A stretch of 64,000 nucleotides of DNA from Alisma plantago-aquatica (GCA_963693085.1 OY856410.1:1392468863-1392532862), one strand, 5' to 3'. Shown: positions 1 through 11,791, counted from the first letter of the stretch. The notes: generated by a model not told the origin, from the letters alone. Numbers and translations are program-made.

Positions 1-527
1 CTATCAGACCCGGATCTCCCTCATCGAGAGTGGTCTGGTCCACTTCCATCTGGCTGATGGCGTCTGTCCTCTCATTAGGACCTTCTCCTCGCATCCCTTT
101 GTATGTAAGGTTGATCCCAACCTTCTGTAGATTCGCCTGACCCGCTCGTTTGGATGAGTTCGAGAACGGTATAGATCTGGAGCCTTTGCTTCTTGTTCCA
201 CCGCCATCGTCTTCTAGGGTTGAATGCGAGACTCCTGTTGCGCCGCCGCCCCCGCACTCCCCTCGCCGTGCTCCATCTCCTTTGTTTTGCATCTATCTTG
301 ATCATCCTTGAGTGATAATATGCTTAAAATTGATTTTCCATGTTCATAATGCCTTGTTTTTCTCTTGTTTTTGAGTATTTTTTTCAAACACTTGTTTTAT
401 TACAAAATAGTACCGAATGATGAGTGATATGTGCCTAAGTATGTTTAATATACATAATGGACTTGAAAAATAAATTTAATTAGCATTCAAATGGATAGAA
501 ATTAATTTTGATGGTTTTAGATCAGGT
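1..527. other. Unassigned sequence at left edge
   Basis: The first 300 bases are moderately GC-rich with short proline- and arginine-rich open frames on both strands. None resembles a family I know and none has a convincing start. The rest is AT-rich and non-coding. It may be upstream internal sequence of element A, whose 5' LTR and primer-binding site are not in the window. No tRNA, LTR end or splice pattern was seen. Confidence 0.4.
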
Positions 528-640
528 TGACCATCGGTAGAGTTTTCCACCAAGACAAACTCGACCAATCCATGGTCGAGAGTTGTTTTGAATGGACCAA
601 TCAGTCGAGTTTTCGACTCAAAGAACTTGACCGATCAGCG
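528..640 (+). promoter_or_regulatory. TCGAC/GTCGA half-site cluster upstream of the element A ORF
   Basis: Contains several half-sites of the shared motif, such as CTCGACCAATCC, CAGTCGAGTTTTCGACT and TTGACCGATC, about 200-300 bp upstream of the ORF. The position matches the cluster upstream of the homologous ORF in element B (8097-8460). No good TATA box was seen between this cluster and the ORF, so promoter function is less supported here than in B. Confidence 0.45.
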
Positions 641-833
641 GGATGATGCCAAATTAAGTTGGATATGGCCGACTATTCTCCCTCTCAACTAGAAAATAGC
701 TGACTGATTCCTCTCCCTCTAGCCCTAAGCTCTCAACCCCAGACCTTAACTTCCCTAACCTAGCCCTAATACGACCTAGGAAGACCTTCCTAGACCTCTC
801 CCCTTGCTCACCCTAGGTGTGTGAACGGTTTTA

Positions 834-2553
834 GTGGAGAGGTTTTTGCATTTGATCTATTCTTCCTCTCCATTTTGCCTCCATGGCCTCAGAAGGAGGA
901 GAGCTACCCCTAGCAATGCACCATCCTCCTCCTCTTCTTCCCTCTTGATTCCCTTTGATGATACCCTTTTTGTCTCAATAGAAGTTGTAAATTGGTATAA
1001 AGACCTTCCTACGAGTCCTTTTCCATTTAGAGCTCTTTTTGAGCATAGCCCTAGTGTCAAGATATCATCGATTAAGTGGAAAGGTTGCTTTATGTTCATC
1101 ACCTAACCACCCTGGGTGTCGATCATGAATGCTTTTTCAATTCTCTTATAAGCACAAAAGTAGTTCACGAATTCTATGCAAATTTGTGTTGGAATTATGA
1201 CACCATTGTGCCCCATCCTAATACTCAAGTGATCCTTACTTCCATGATCGTTGGGAATAAATTTCAAATCTCGGAGGATATCCTGAATGTTTTCTTTTCA
1301 AGAGTCGATGAGAATGATACCTGGCGTAAGGATTATGGCGAGTATTTTGATCTTTTGGACCCAGAAGGCTTCTACAAGCAGAATGAGATCACTCTTCTTG
1401 ATATCCATTGCCATTTGAAGAAACATGGGGTTCCCTACAAGAAGAAGATCACCCTACCCTCCTCCTCCCTGGATCTCAGGAAGCGTATATTAGCCCTAGT
1501 GGTCAACTGCAACATCCATCCAAAGAAAAACCAAACGGATATTGTAGAGAACACTACGGTGATAATGTATTGCATCATAGAGAATGTTGAAGTCAAGTGG
1601 TCTAGATATATACTTCATCACATGACTTGCTTTGACTCTGGCAAGAACACTTGTGGCACCCATCCTCCTTATCCGACCCTGATCTGTTGTCGTTTTCAGT
1701 TCTCCATTGAGAAATCACTCTTCTCTAACTTCCACTACAGACCTGCCAGGAAGGGAGTGTGTATCGGTGAGACCACTCTTTAGAAATCCATGCCAGTCTT
1801 TTCCTCCTCCACACCCGGTGCCTCTGCTTCTGCCTCAGCCTCAACTACACCTGCCTCATCCCAAGCTCCTCCTCCTCCTCAGCCTACCCAACCTAGCCGT
1901 GCCTCGTTCTATGTGTCGAATGAAGCCCTCATGGGTTACATGATGCACCAACAGGCATACAACCTCTAGGTCCAGGAGAATATGCACTAGGATTTATTTT
2001 TAATCATGTCAAACATGAACTTATCATGTGCACACCCCTACCCCACCTACCAGCCTTACCTCAGTAGTGATTATGCATCCTATGCATACAATCACTTCTA
2101 CCATGCCCCTGAGCCTTCTGTTGCTTCTCCCACACCCTTTGTTGTTGGTGGTCCTACTCCTACCTTCCTACTATTACTTGTTGGCCCCTTAGCCACTCTG
2201 CTCTCCAGTATGTGTGATTCTTCTCCCTCCACCCTCAGGACAATGAGCTTTGTGCTCTTGGTATGACTTGGGATGAACAGAATGCTCATTGGCCTGGTCG
2301 TTGCTTCGGTCCTTCCATGGATGAGGAGATGCCTGACCAGGCTACTGACGAGGATGATGCTAGTGATGACGATGATGATAATGATGATGGCTCTGATGGC
2401 TTCGCTGGTGAGTCTGGTGATGAAGGTGTTGTTGCTGATGCACCTTCAGACAGAGACAATGACTACGAGCCCGATGTCGACGATGATGATGATGATGTGG
2501 ACATAGATGGCTTAGATGTTTATATGTTCTTAGTTTTTAGTCTAGTTTGGTGA
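834..2553 (+). pseudogene. Degraded 'putative plant transposon protein' ORF (element A)
   Basis: The open frame at 1076-1783 carries the hallmark VVHEFYANL, followed by a conserved block containing LRKRILALVVNCNIHP and a third block around ILHHMTCF. The same blocks occur in the same order in the ORFs at 6636-7961 and 40404-41756. I match this to the plant transposon protein family often labelled Transposase_32 (PF20167), from memory. The N-terminal part lies in another frame (834-1106), so there is a frameshift near 1076-1100. Stops follow at about 1781 and 1968. The tail is Pro/Ala/Ser-rich, then very Asp-rich (2329-2515). No enzymatic activity is established for this family, so function is unknown. 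The product appears inactive in this copy. Confidence 0.6.
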
Positions 2554-3207
2554 TCATATATATCTTTCTAGGATATTTTGTATTAGAAACATCTGGGCAC
2601 ATGTTCCGAGTTGTACTATTTTATCTTTGGCTTTCATCGATTATCACTTGTAGTTGCTTTTATGAGCACATGCTTCATGAGTTATAATCTATTTTCTGTG
2701 CACTCTTACTCTTTGATCTGTTTAATATAATGAGTCGGTGCCATATTTCACCATATTTTGATTATGACTTAGCTTGTGTGTTTCTCTCGTCTATGGTTGA
2801 TATATGATATGAGATTGCATGTTTGAATACCTGCTTGATTGTGTTTGGAGAAGACCTGCTTATATGTTCTTCTACCCCCCTTACTTTTTGATAATGTCAA
2901 AAAGGGGAGAGAACGTTAATGTATTGAAACTCAATCATATTACTATCCATTGTCATACTACTATTTATTGCTTATGAGATCCTTTTCTTGTTCATTATTT
3001 GCTTTATCATGTGATTTGTAAAGGACCATATAGTACATGTATGCTATAATTGCTTTGTGTAGATAAACTAACCATGTAGGTTAAAGTAAACATAGATTGA
3101 GGGGGAGCAATTCACATTGTTCAAATCTTAAATCCCACTAATTCACAAGGCAAAGGTATAATTTCAATATCCTTTTCAATTTGTTTGAGGAATGGTTTGT
3201 CATTGTC
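2554..3207 (+). other. Element A 3' untranslated internal region
   Basis: AT-rich non-coding sequence between the ORF and the purine tract. It contains two similar phrases (TGTCAAAAAGGGGAGA at about 2897 and TGTCAAAAAGGGGGAGA at about 3204), so the purine-tract region seems to be present twice about 310 bp apart. No ORF. Confidence 0.5.
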
Positions 3208-3221
3208 AAAAAGGGGGAGAA
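3208..3221 (+). other. Polypurine tract of element A
   Basis: The purine run AAAAAGGGGGAGA lies directly before the LTR start TGTTGACC, the expected place for plus-strand priming. It fixes the element as + strand and the LTR start at 3222. Confidence 0.8.
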
Positions 3222-4689
3222 TGTTGACCTAGAGGTTATACATTGTCCATATTTTGATAATGACTTAACCATTCCATTCATATATATCTAATATGTGTAT
3301 TCAAGATTGATCTCAGGTGTTAGGTACATGAAAAGGATAAAATTACACAAGCCCTAGATTGTTAGAGTTCAAGTCAAATGCAATGCAAGTGTGCTAATAA
3401 GGAAATAACTTCAAACGACCTTACAAGAATTTTGTAATCGCCTGCATTGATGATATTACTTATAACTAAGATGAGAAAAATATGTGGGACTCTTAGTACA
3501 AAGTTTTAGTCACCTTTAGTCAAATTAGAAAATTGATCATAGGTTGTTGATCGGTCAAGTTTCAATCTCGACCAATCCATGGATCAATTTTCTGATGATG
3601 TGCATCGGTTGGGTTGTGCACCCACAGAACTTGATCAAATGGCTTACTGACCAACTGTGATTTTTACTGGTCGGTTGAGTTTTCCCAAGACAAACTCGAC
3701 TGATAGTTTGAAAATTAGGTTTGTCTTTTAGCCAATCGGTCGAGTTACCTTTAGTGAATCTCGACTGAATGTACTATATGGAAATTGCAGAAAAAGTGAT
3801 TCTAACCATTGGTGACTTGTTTGGACAAAAATAGATCTATTGTCTTCAGCAAAAATGGCTATATTTTGGCCCTAAGTGTTCCCCAACTCAAAGGAGCACC
3901 CCCATCTATAAATAGGACCACTTGGAGTTCATTCCAAGGTTGCTCATTCACTACATTCAATATCCTTGCTATAGTTGAGTGTGCTACTCCTCTTTGACCC
4001 CCTTTCTCTCTCTAGTTTACACATCATTTCTTGATTTGCAAGTGAGTTAGGATTATTGTAAGAGAGATCCACTTTTGTTCATGTAAAGCTCTCAATCTTC
4101 CACTACTTCCCTATCCCCTTCTCTCATGAAGAAAAGCTGAAGCAAGCTTCATTGAGTAAAGAAGGAGCTGTAGCTGGTCCTCTTCAAGGTTGATGAGAAG
4201 GTGGTGATCTTCTCCAAGTGAAGGAGAAGGCAAAGACAGAAGATCCAAGAGGAGAAGCAAAGTCCTTCAAGGCAGAAGACTTGGGCTTGAGTGGGTAAGT
4301 CCTTGGTGAAGGCTGAAGTCTCAAGCTAAGAGGGTAAGTTCCTTGTTAAGGTGAAGATCTCCTTGTGGTTGGATGGGTAATTCCTATGGTGATCTATTGC
4401 TGTAAATCTTTGTGGTGATATAATAGAGAAAAGCACTTGCAAAGTCCTAGAGGTCGACCTCTCTAGGTAGTGGACTGACTCACTTCTAGTTTGAAGTGTG
4501 GAACCACTCTACATCCCTTTGTCAAGTGCTTGCTATCAATATCTCTCATCCTTGCTATGCTTGTTAGATAGGACTTCAAATTGCAACTAAGCTTATGTTC
4601 CTAATTAGTATAATTTGAAGGTCAAATATGTTTTGTGAGAAATTTTGTAGCTCTATTCACCCCCTCCTCTAGAGCCCTTAGATCCAACA
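3222..4689 (+). repeat. 3' LTR of element A (1468 bp)
   Basis: Starts TGTTGACC right after the purine tract and ends GATCCAACA, giving TGTTG...CAACA ends. Beyond 4689 the sequence changes to the 3' end of a copia pol frame. A TATA box (CTATAAATAGG, 3905-3915) sits in the middle, with motif half-sites upstream of it. The sequence after the TATA box is Pol II leader-like and has no ORF. The partner LTR is not in the window. Confidence 0.8.
3540..3915 (+). promoter_or_regulatory. U3 promoter of element A: TCGGTCGAG half-sites plus TATA box
   Basis: CTATAAATAGG at 3905-3915 is a good TATA box. Upstream lie GATCGGTCAAG...CTCGACCAATCC (about 3551-3580), TGGTCGGTTGAG...CTCGACTGATAG (about 3670-3704) and AATCGGTCGAG...CTCGACTGAATG (about 3734-3772). 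These are inverted half-site pairs with 12-20 bp between halves. The same motif lies upstream of TATA boxes in B and E. Confidence 0.65.
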
Positions 4690-4738
4690 AGCAACACATC
4701 AAAGAGAATGGGATTATGCCCATATGTGAAGTCAAAGT
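4690..4738 (+). pseudogene. C-terminal end of a copia pol frame (element D1)
   Basis: The frame reads TSKRMGLCPYVKSK then stop, which matches the usual end of plant Ty1/copia polyprotein (TSRGMGL...). The stop codon is completed across the insertion of B, and the same text with its downstream flank continues at 25967. This short piece is therefore the left half of the B target. Element A abuts it on the left, so A also interrupted this copia. Confidence 0.7.
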
Positions 4739-6178
4739 TGAAAAACACTAGAGGGGGGGCGAATAGGGTTTTATGATATTTTTAAAATGAATTCAATAAA
4801 CAACCACAAAAATATTGGAGAAGGAGACAAGACGTTTAGAGTGGTTCCACCCTTAGCAAATACTAAGGGAGTCAGTCTACTACCCAATTGTTTCCAATTG
4901 GGATTTTGAAAGCAATTCTATTTTATTACCTCACAAGGATGTTACATAAGATACAACTACCTTCACAACCCTTTGGACATCCTTCACTGCGAAGTTGTCT
5001 CACCAACCTTGAAGTAGCCTTCACTTGAAGTAACTTCAAGCTCCCCCTTGAAGTAGCCTTCCTCCTAGAAGTAGCTTCCCGTTGAGACCTTCTAGAAGTA
5101 GTCCAAAGTCACGCCGAGTTACCTTCACCACCGAAGAAGCTCCTACAACCTCCTTTCCACAACCTCCAACCTAGGAGTTCTAAAGGAGAAAACAAAACAA
5201 TAAAAGAAACAAGAAGGGAAGAAGGAAAAATACACTTTACCACTTTAGCACAAGGCTTGAATCCTATATCAAGCATTTTGATCTCCTATCCAATATGTAT
5301 GAAGGTGAAAGTGCAGTGGGTAGGAGATGCTAGCCTATAGGACATGAAATCTTAGCTTATGGAAATGATTTTCAAGTGAAAGATTGCTCAAGTGCTCACA
5401 AGAGTTGATTCTCAATTGCAAGTATATGTAATCAGGTGAGTTTAGGTGTCCTAAGGCATGTCCTATTTATAAGTATGGCCTATTAGTGCTTAGGGACGTT
5501 CTAGACACTTTCTAGGGTGTTCTTAGTGCTCAACTAGACATTGGGTATCCACTACTTATGTTTGTAATGGCTAGTTAATTAACTCTGAAAAGTGCAAATT
5601 GAAACTTTCTCGGTCGAGAAGTTTATCGACTGAGTGCCTCTCAGTCGAGCATTTCGTTGACTGAAGGTAAGTCTATAGTAAGTGTATTGCAACGTTCAAC
5701 TCAACTCCCAACTACTTTTTCCCACCAAGTCTAACGGCTATAGAACCAGCTAGAAGAATAGACTGAGGTGATTCTTGGTCGAGAAGATTGTTAACTGAGT
5801 GTGTCTCGGTCGAGAAGTTGTTCGACCGATAAAGTCCATGTTTTAGTGCGTCTAGACTTTTACTAAATGTATGTATTAAAGTGCTATTGTGATGCTATCA
5901 TAGGGGATGACCTATCTAAGTGTCGTGAGTGGATAAGGAAGATCTAAAAACTTGATTTACATGATATCTAGGTACTTGTACATTATATATTTGTACAAGT
6001 TATTACATTTGATTACAATCATGAAAATAAAGCAATTTAAGCATATAGATCTTCCAAAGCTTTGTCATTCACCACCTTGAATTCTTGTTCCTGAAATACT
6101 CAAGTAGCATGTTAGATCCATGAAATGTTTGCCATCATCAAAACAAAGGGATTTTAATAATGTCCAATTAAGCCAACA
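4739..6178 (-). repeat. 3' LTR of element B (1440 bp)
   Basis: Matches 13240-14305 joined to 25591-25966 almost base for base, with scattered substitutions. The right edge CCAACA is followed by the purine tract, which sets the orientation. TATA on the - strand is at 5462-5471. The U3 part (5600-5840) carries the TCGGTCGAG...TCGACCGA pairs. No ORF. Confidence 0.9.
5462..5840 (-). promoter_or_regulatory. U3 promoter of element B LTR: palindromic motif pairs and TATA box
   Basis: On the - strand TATAAATAGG (5462-5471) is preceded upstream by inverted pairs: CTCGGTCGAGAAG...TCGACTGAG (about 5609-5636), CTCAGTCGAG...TTGACTGA (about 5639-5665) and CTCGGTCGAGAAG...TCGACCGATA (about 5806-5832). The second LTR copy keeps the same arrangement around 13961-14305 and 25591-25622, in places with better palindromes. 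Confidence 0.65.
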
Positions 6179-6192
6179 ATCTCCCCCTTTTT
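6179..6192 (-). other. Polypurine tract of element B
   Basis: Reads AAAAAGGGGGAGAT on the - strand, directly adjoining the LTR end TGTTGGC. This is the usual plus-strand primer site and defines the left LTR as 3'. Confidence 0.8.
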
Positions 6193-6635
6193 GAAGATGA
6201 CAAACATTTCTAAAATATAAATAAAGGAAATTTAAAGAATGTAAATTTCATACCTGAATTTTACCTTTATAGAGATGCCCTTGCTTGCTTATGAAAGTTG
6301 GACATCTTAACAATGATTTTTTTAGTCCCTTATTATTATTTATATTTGTTTCTCCCCCTTTGTCATTTCAAAAAGATAACCATTTTAATCGTGACATATA
6401 TTACTCCCACTTAATTATATGATTTTTATGCTCCCCCTTAATATAATACTCTTATTTAACAAGGATATGTCCAAATTGAAGCCATAGGAAACACTTTTAT
6501 TCATGATGGCTCAATACTCATACATTCTCATAAAAGAGATATCCATTACATGCATTTCATAAAGATAACCATTACATTCATCACAAAGATAGCCATCACA
6601 TGATCTCACTGAAAAGACCTAAGAATTACATCAAT
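6193..6635 (-). other. Element B 3' internal untranslated region
   Basis: AT-rich, no ORF. Part of it (6440-6635) is clearly related to 40240-40403 downstream of the array-embedded copy of the same gene, so homology between B and that copy extends past the stop codon. Confidence 0.6.
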
Positions 6636-7961
6636 TTATGGGTCTTTCCCAAGAAAAGGCTCAACTCCATAGTATTTGACCAGCGTCTGCCACTCCAAGG
6701 CACTTGTCTTGGTCAAAGCATAAGCCACCAAGAAGGTGGGAACACGATCGAATCGAAAGTGGGCAGCAATGTCTTGGAGTTGGATTGGGGAAAATTGAGC
6801 GTGGCTGAGGTCATGCGATGGTGGAGGTGGGATTTGAGTGTAGTTGTAGGATGGGTTGTAGGGGTAGAGCATGCCAGGATTAAGTGAATAAGGATATGCG
6901 TCATGTGTATCAGGAGAAAGAGCTTGCATCCTTTGGTTCAAGTAAGACATGACATGATGATTATAGTCTAATTGCCTACTTAAGTGATATTGAGAACCAA
7001 CAATGTATGTTAATATATTTGTCATAGGATCATGAGGTAGGCTAGGAGGAGGAGGTGTATCCTGGGTGGATGTCTCCCCTTCAGTCCTAGCCCTCTTGTG
7101 TCCAAAATCAATCCCCATCTTTTCTACTATATTTCTAGTGATCTTTTGGGGTTTCCTATCACATTTGAAACCTAGGTCCTCAATGCTTTTCTTAAGACAA
7201 TGTTGCATAATTTGACAAACAAAATTGGCATAGGGTGGATTGCCAGAAAACTCAACCATGTTCTTAAGAATAAGACGAATAAAATTGATGGGTATGCTAT
7301 TTAGGATGGCATAAATAAGATTCATGCGAAAGGTGGGTACTTGGGATTTGTTTTCTCTAGGATAGATATTTGTGGCAACAATTAGATTGACTATCCTAGC
7401 TTCGGGTTTTAAATTGATGGCATAAAAGGTACCCCTTTCTTCATGGCAAGTTGTATTGGATAGAAAAATGGCTTTCTTAATATCACTCAAACTAGTGGTA
7501 GAGTCATCTTGGGATAGCTTATTGAGAGGATTGCTAGTGGTGAGATCAATAAACCCCTTATATTCGTCTACATTAATGTTGAGCATAGTAAGAACATCCT
7601 CCTCAGAAAAGTGAAATCCATACCCACTAACTATAGAAGAGAAAGAATGATCATGGTCAGGATGTGTGGCTAGATTGGCATAGAATTCATTGACAGCTTG
7701 GGAGGAGTAGGAATGGAAGGATGGATTTAGGAATTCAGAAAGATGTTGCACAAAGAGTTCTTCAAGATCAACAATGTTAATGAAGTCCATGACGTCCACC
7801 GATCGTCGAGGAAGAGGAGTCTTTGAGGACAACCTGAGGTAGTGATCTCCGACAGCTACGTCATTGAATGAAATGTCGTTGATGATCGTCAGCGCCGAGG
7901 AGACCGTCCTTCCCTTCCTAGACACAACCTGCTTCTATCCACGCAAGGATGAGGAAGACAT
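6636..7961 (-). CDS. 'Putative plant transposon protein' ORF of element B, nearly intact
   Basis: About 440 codons. The natural start is probably ATG at 7961, because the sister copy at 41756 begins at the same place (MASSSTHGKK...). Here codon 9 is TAG (7935-7937), and the open frame proper runs from 7925. Visible blocks: YLRLSSKTPLPRR near the N-terminus, AVNEFYANL, GYGFHFSEED, EARIVNLIVATNIYPREN, a basic DFGHKRAR stretch, then a Pro/Tyr/His-rich tail. I assign it from memory to the Transposase_32-type plant family (PF20167), whose biochemical role is unknown. It lies in element sense next to the 3' LTR, where pol would end, and has its own TATA box at 8097-8106. The ORF ends at TAA 6636-6638; the sister copy reads about ten codons further. 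Confidence 0.65.
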
Positions 7962-8096
7962 CTTGAAAATTTGAGGTGGAGAAGAAGCAAGACAATATTG
8001 GGGCGGAGAAGAGCTAAAAATTTGCACAAGAAGGCACTAGAGAAGAGCTACATAAATTAGAATGTGAATTGGTGAAGAATGGGGCCGTTTTGAGCT

Positions 8097-8460
8097 CTAT
8101 TTATAGCAAAACAAAATTCTGCTCGGTCGAAAATTTGTCGACCGAGAACCACAATGGTCGACTCTGCAGATGCTCCTCTCGGTCATCCAAATGTCGATTC
8201 GTTCAGGATTTTGAAAAATAGTCGTTGTGTTTTTTAATCGAAAATTACTTTTTAAATCAATCGAATGGGGGTCCACGAAGATGTTCTCGATCGAAAATTT
8301 TGTCGACCGATACTATTTCTATGTTAGAATGTTCATCATATACTTAGTGAGTGTCGGTCGAGAAAGGTGACCAACTGAGTGACTCTCAGTCAACAAACTT
8401 TTCGATCGAGGTTGTCTCAGTCGAGATTTTTACAAACCGACAGGACTGCTGTGAGTGATT
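8097..8460 (-). promoter_or_regulatory. Internal promoter of element B with palindromic motif array
   Basis: CTATAAATAG on the - strand (8097-8106) lies about 135 bp upstream of the ATG at 7961. Upstream of the TATA box are CTCGGTCGAAAATTTGTC-GACCGAG (8132-8156), TTCTCGATCGAAAATTTTG-TCGACCGATA (about 8283-8311), GTGTCGGTCGAGAAAG...CAACTGAG (about 8353-8380) and two more imperfect pairs to 8445. Spacing and order resemble the U3 of the LTR and the promoter at 41891-42200. Confidence 0.65.
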
Positions 8461-9597
8461 ATTGAGAAAGATATTCGAGCTTGTTTTTAATAACAGTTAT
8501 GAAAAGCAAGTAGGAGACTGTAAAATTTTAAGAGTGTGGAGCACACTATTTAAGAGTATTTTCCAATGTATAATTTTTTATATTTAGGGGAGTATATTTT
8601 GGGGAGTAGCATGTAATTTCATTCATACTATAGTATTAACTATTAGAAATATATCTCATTTATTGTGGATAAATTTTTTTCATATTAATTTCTCAATCAT
8701 TTACGAGGAATGTTAAGCCTGAAAGTGATATGAGATTCCTTTTAAGAACATATTAGAATCAAGAAAGATATATCAATCAATGATGAGCAAGTTTAGGACC
8801 AATATACTAAAACCGAGTGCAAAGAAATGATTTACAATTAAGCATTTTGTCAAGCTTATTTTAGGTCGACCTTGACTTCGACCTTGGTGCCCCTCGGTCA
8901 AACTTGATTTCAACAGAGAGGCAATTTCTGCAGATTTCCAGTTTAATCATTCACAATGATCCACTTGATTGAATATAAAGCCTTTATGTATCTTAAATAG
9001 GCGGATATCAATTGAAAATTTTGTACCTTAAAAAAACAGGTTTGATTCTTATAGTACTTAATTGACTTGAAGCAAGATCTTTAATTCGTATGAGTTGTAA
9101 CATTTTTGCTCCAAACAATTAGATAAACCATTAATATTTTTCTTCTAAGAAAGATATTAAAATCAAACACTTTTGCTTGCCTTTTTCTTCATTTTATGTG
9201 CAAAACATAAAACTTGAAGTCCATAGTGAAGATATTCATGCATCACAAGGATGATATTCTTTTCAATAAGCTAAGCACACGTTAATCATTAACCAATATG
9301 TCAAGATGCATTTTTGCCATAGATATTTACCTTAATGACATAGCATCATCTATATATGCAATGATCTGAATTACGATAATCATTTAGATGATAATAGCAA
9401 TCCATTCAATTTCATAAGTTTCAATAGAATTTCAAAGCACATGGTTTATTTATAGATATAGACCAGGGATTATCTTAAACAAACCATGTGAAATATGAAA
9501 CACAGTTAATGCATATTCATAATTTCTTTGATTAAGTTTTCTCAAATCAACATGCTTTTTGGATTTAAGAGAATCAAGGCAATCATGGATCATCAAT
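8461..9597. other. Element B internal region without ORF
   Basis: AT-rich sequence with no coding signal apart from one more motif stretch (GGTCGACCTTGACTTCGACC, about 8864-8883). It lies where pol would be expected, and I see no RT or integrase trace in either strand. Confidence 0.5.
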
Positions 9598-9610
9598 TTT
9601 CAAATCTAAA

Positions 9611-11791
9611 ACGGAATTGTTTTATGTGCCAAAGCTTTTTCTACTTCTATTTCCCTTGCCTTACAAAACAAAAATATTCATGGCATAAAAGTGAGAAGGA
9701 GGGGGCCCAACATCTCTCATCTTTTCTTTGCAGATGATAGCATTCTTTTTGCTAGAGCGACAACCGAAAAGTGTTTGACTTTAGCTAACTTGATTAGCCA
9801 GTACGAATAGGCCTCGAGACAAAGAATTAATATATCTAAAACGGAAGTTGCCTTCAGCAGGGGAGTGCCTTTCAACAAAAAATAAGAGTCAAGCAGACTC
9901 CTTCAAGTTAAAGAGGTGGATCGGCATGCTAAGTACCTGGGGCTACCGGCAGCAATGGGTAGGTCCAAAAAATAGGTATTTGGCTACATCAAAGATAGGA
10001 TTTGGAAAAAGCTCTAAGAGTGGAAGGATAAATTTCTCTCTAAACCAGGCAAGGAGGTGCTTATTAAATCTATAGCTCAAGCTATACCTGCTTATGTTAT
10101 GAATATCTTCCAACTTCCAGCGGGCCTCCCTGATGAAATGTAGAGTTGCATTGCACGCTTTTGGTGGGGTGCAAAGGACGGAGAATGAAAAATTTCCTAG
10201 ATTTCCTGACAAAAATTATGTCAGCCCAAAAAGGTGGGCGATATGGGCTTTAGAGACATGCATGCTTTCAACCAGGCTCTTCTTACAAAACAACTATGGC
10301 ATCTACTTACAAATACAAATTCCCTAGCATATAAAGTATTAAATGTCAGGTACTTCCCTAGAACCTCTATCCTAGAGGCTACTAGGGGATACAACCCAAG
10401 CTTCACGTAGAGGAGTATATGGGGGGCCAAACCGGTGCTACTTGAAGGATTGCATTGGAGAGTTGGAACCAATGAGTGCATCAATATATGGAAAGACAAC
10501 TGGATCCCAGGATGCCACGTCAACCTTGAAACTTCACTCAATATCCCTCACTATGACATTCACTACGTCAATGAACTCATCTTGATGGAAGATAGGACCT
10601 CAAACTACGATCTCCTCCATGCACTGCTGCCAGCGGAGGTCTGTCGAGACATCCTCTCGACTCCGATCAGCAAACGTTGCACGACTGATTGTCCCTTCTG
10701 GTGGCCTAAGACGAAGGGGCTCTTCTCGTCAAAGTCTGCTTACTGGTTGGCCCTACTGGGGAGGAACGAGTTCCTTGGAAGAAGAACGACGACGGTGAGT
10801 AGGGTCTGGAAGGCGGTTTGGAGCTCTGATTGGCCTCCAACTATCTCATTTTCTATGGTGGTTTTTCTCCAACAACCTAGCAACAATGGCCATATTAAGA
10901 CATCGACACTGTAATGTTAACCCAACTTGTAATGTATGCAACTCGGCAGAAGAATCTCTACACCATCTATTCTTTGAATGTCCGGAAACAAGGGGAATAT
11001 GGAGAAATTGTTTAGACACCGTTCAACTCCAAGAACTCTTAAATCTCCCAACCGGTGAGGCGCTACTATACCTGCAGACAAACCTAGATGTTGATCACCT
11101 CACGACGGCCATCATGCAGCTGTGGAGCCTCTGGTCTGTGAGAAACAAAAAGGTTTTCTCCAATGATCACAGACCTGTTACGACCTTCTTCCAGCCTCTT
11201 ATGGCGCTAGTCAGGGATTACTAGGAGATATGTTCCTCACCGGCCCGACCTGGTCCGCTGGGAGCTACTGATCCTCCTCGGTGGATTCTTTCGGAACAGG
11301 GCCGGGTGAAGATCAACTGCGATGCATCGCTTATTCAAGGTGTTAAGTCTAGCTAGAGCTGCGTCACAAGAAGCGACCTCGGGGAGGTCCAGGCGGTGGC
11401 ATCTGAACATTCCCTACTAGTGTGGAGTTCGGAACTAGCGGAAGCATATGTTGTTTACATGTCTCTTGTGAAGGCCACTGCATGGAGCTTCAACGACATC
11501 ATAGTGGAATTGGACTCAAAGATCGTAATTGATTCCATCAACTCCAACCTGGGTAGAAGGAATTATCTCAGCAGTCTCATCGACGACATCAGACATCTCG
11601 CTTCCTCCTTTTCTTCTTGTAGGTTTAGCTTCTCTCCTCGTAGTTGTAATTCGGTAGCTCATGCAGTGGCTAGAGCTGCACTCCTTGATTCTGTAGTCGA
11701 TGTAGTTGGAATGAATAACATTCCAAGCAACATTATTAATCTTTCTATGGTTGATCTTTAATAAAAGGAGGGAAGGAGACTTCAAAAAAAA
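9611..11791 (+). mobile_element. 5'-truncated L1-type LINE with RNase H
   Basis: Flanked by an exact 13-bp target duplication TTTCAAATCTAAA (9598-9610 and 11792-11804). It ends in a short A tract (11784-11791), as expected for target-primed insertion. Coding matches begin at the first base after the left duplication, so 5' truncation rather than later deletion explains the missing ORF1, endonuclease and N-terminal RT. Inserted in element B in the opposite orientation. Confidence 0.9.
9612..11761 (+). pseudogene. LINE ORF2 remnant: RT C-terminal half, zf-RVT, RNase H
   Basis: Three regions follow in order. First, the end of the RT palm with catalytic FADDSILF at about 9727, followed by RT thumb-like text (KYLGLPAAMGRS, about 9932). 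Second, a zf-RVT region (FSSKSAYW about 10722; CNVCNSAEESLHHLFFEC about 10934-10985). Third, an RNase H domain with VKINCDASL (about 11310), ELAEA (about 11432), VELDS (about 11506) and a final NSVAHAVAR (about 11650). Acidic residues D, E, D and the terminal H-containing motif of plant LINE RNase H are visible. Several stops and at least one frameshift near 10880-10915 make it non-functional. Confidence 0.85.

Larger units (their letters stand above)
1..4689 (+). mobile_element. Element A: 3' part of a non-autonomous LTR retrotransposon
   Basis: The part in view holds, in order, a motif cluster, a degraded 'plant transposon protein' ORF, a purine tract and a 3' LTR. The right boundary is clear: the LTR ends in CCAACA at 4689, and copia coding sequence starts immediately after it. 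The left boundary is not seen; no sequence like the U5 of this LTR and no primer-binding site occurs in 1-830, so the 5' end is off the window or deleted. The plan matches element B: same orientation of ORF and LTR, and same kind of ORF next to the 3' LTR. No gag or pol is visible. Confidence 0.65.

Noticed and set aside
1..305. Two short - strand open frames at the left edge
   Set aside because: No recognisable domain, no start context, and too short to separate from chance in GC-rich DNA.
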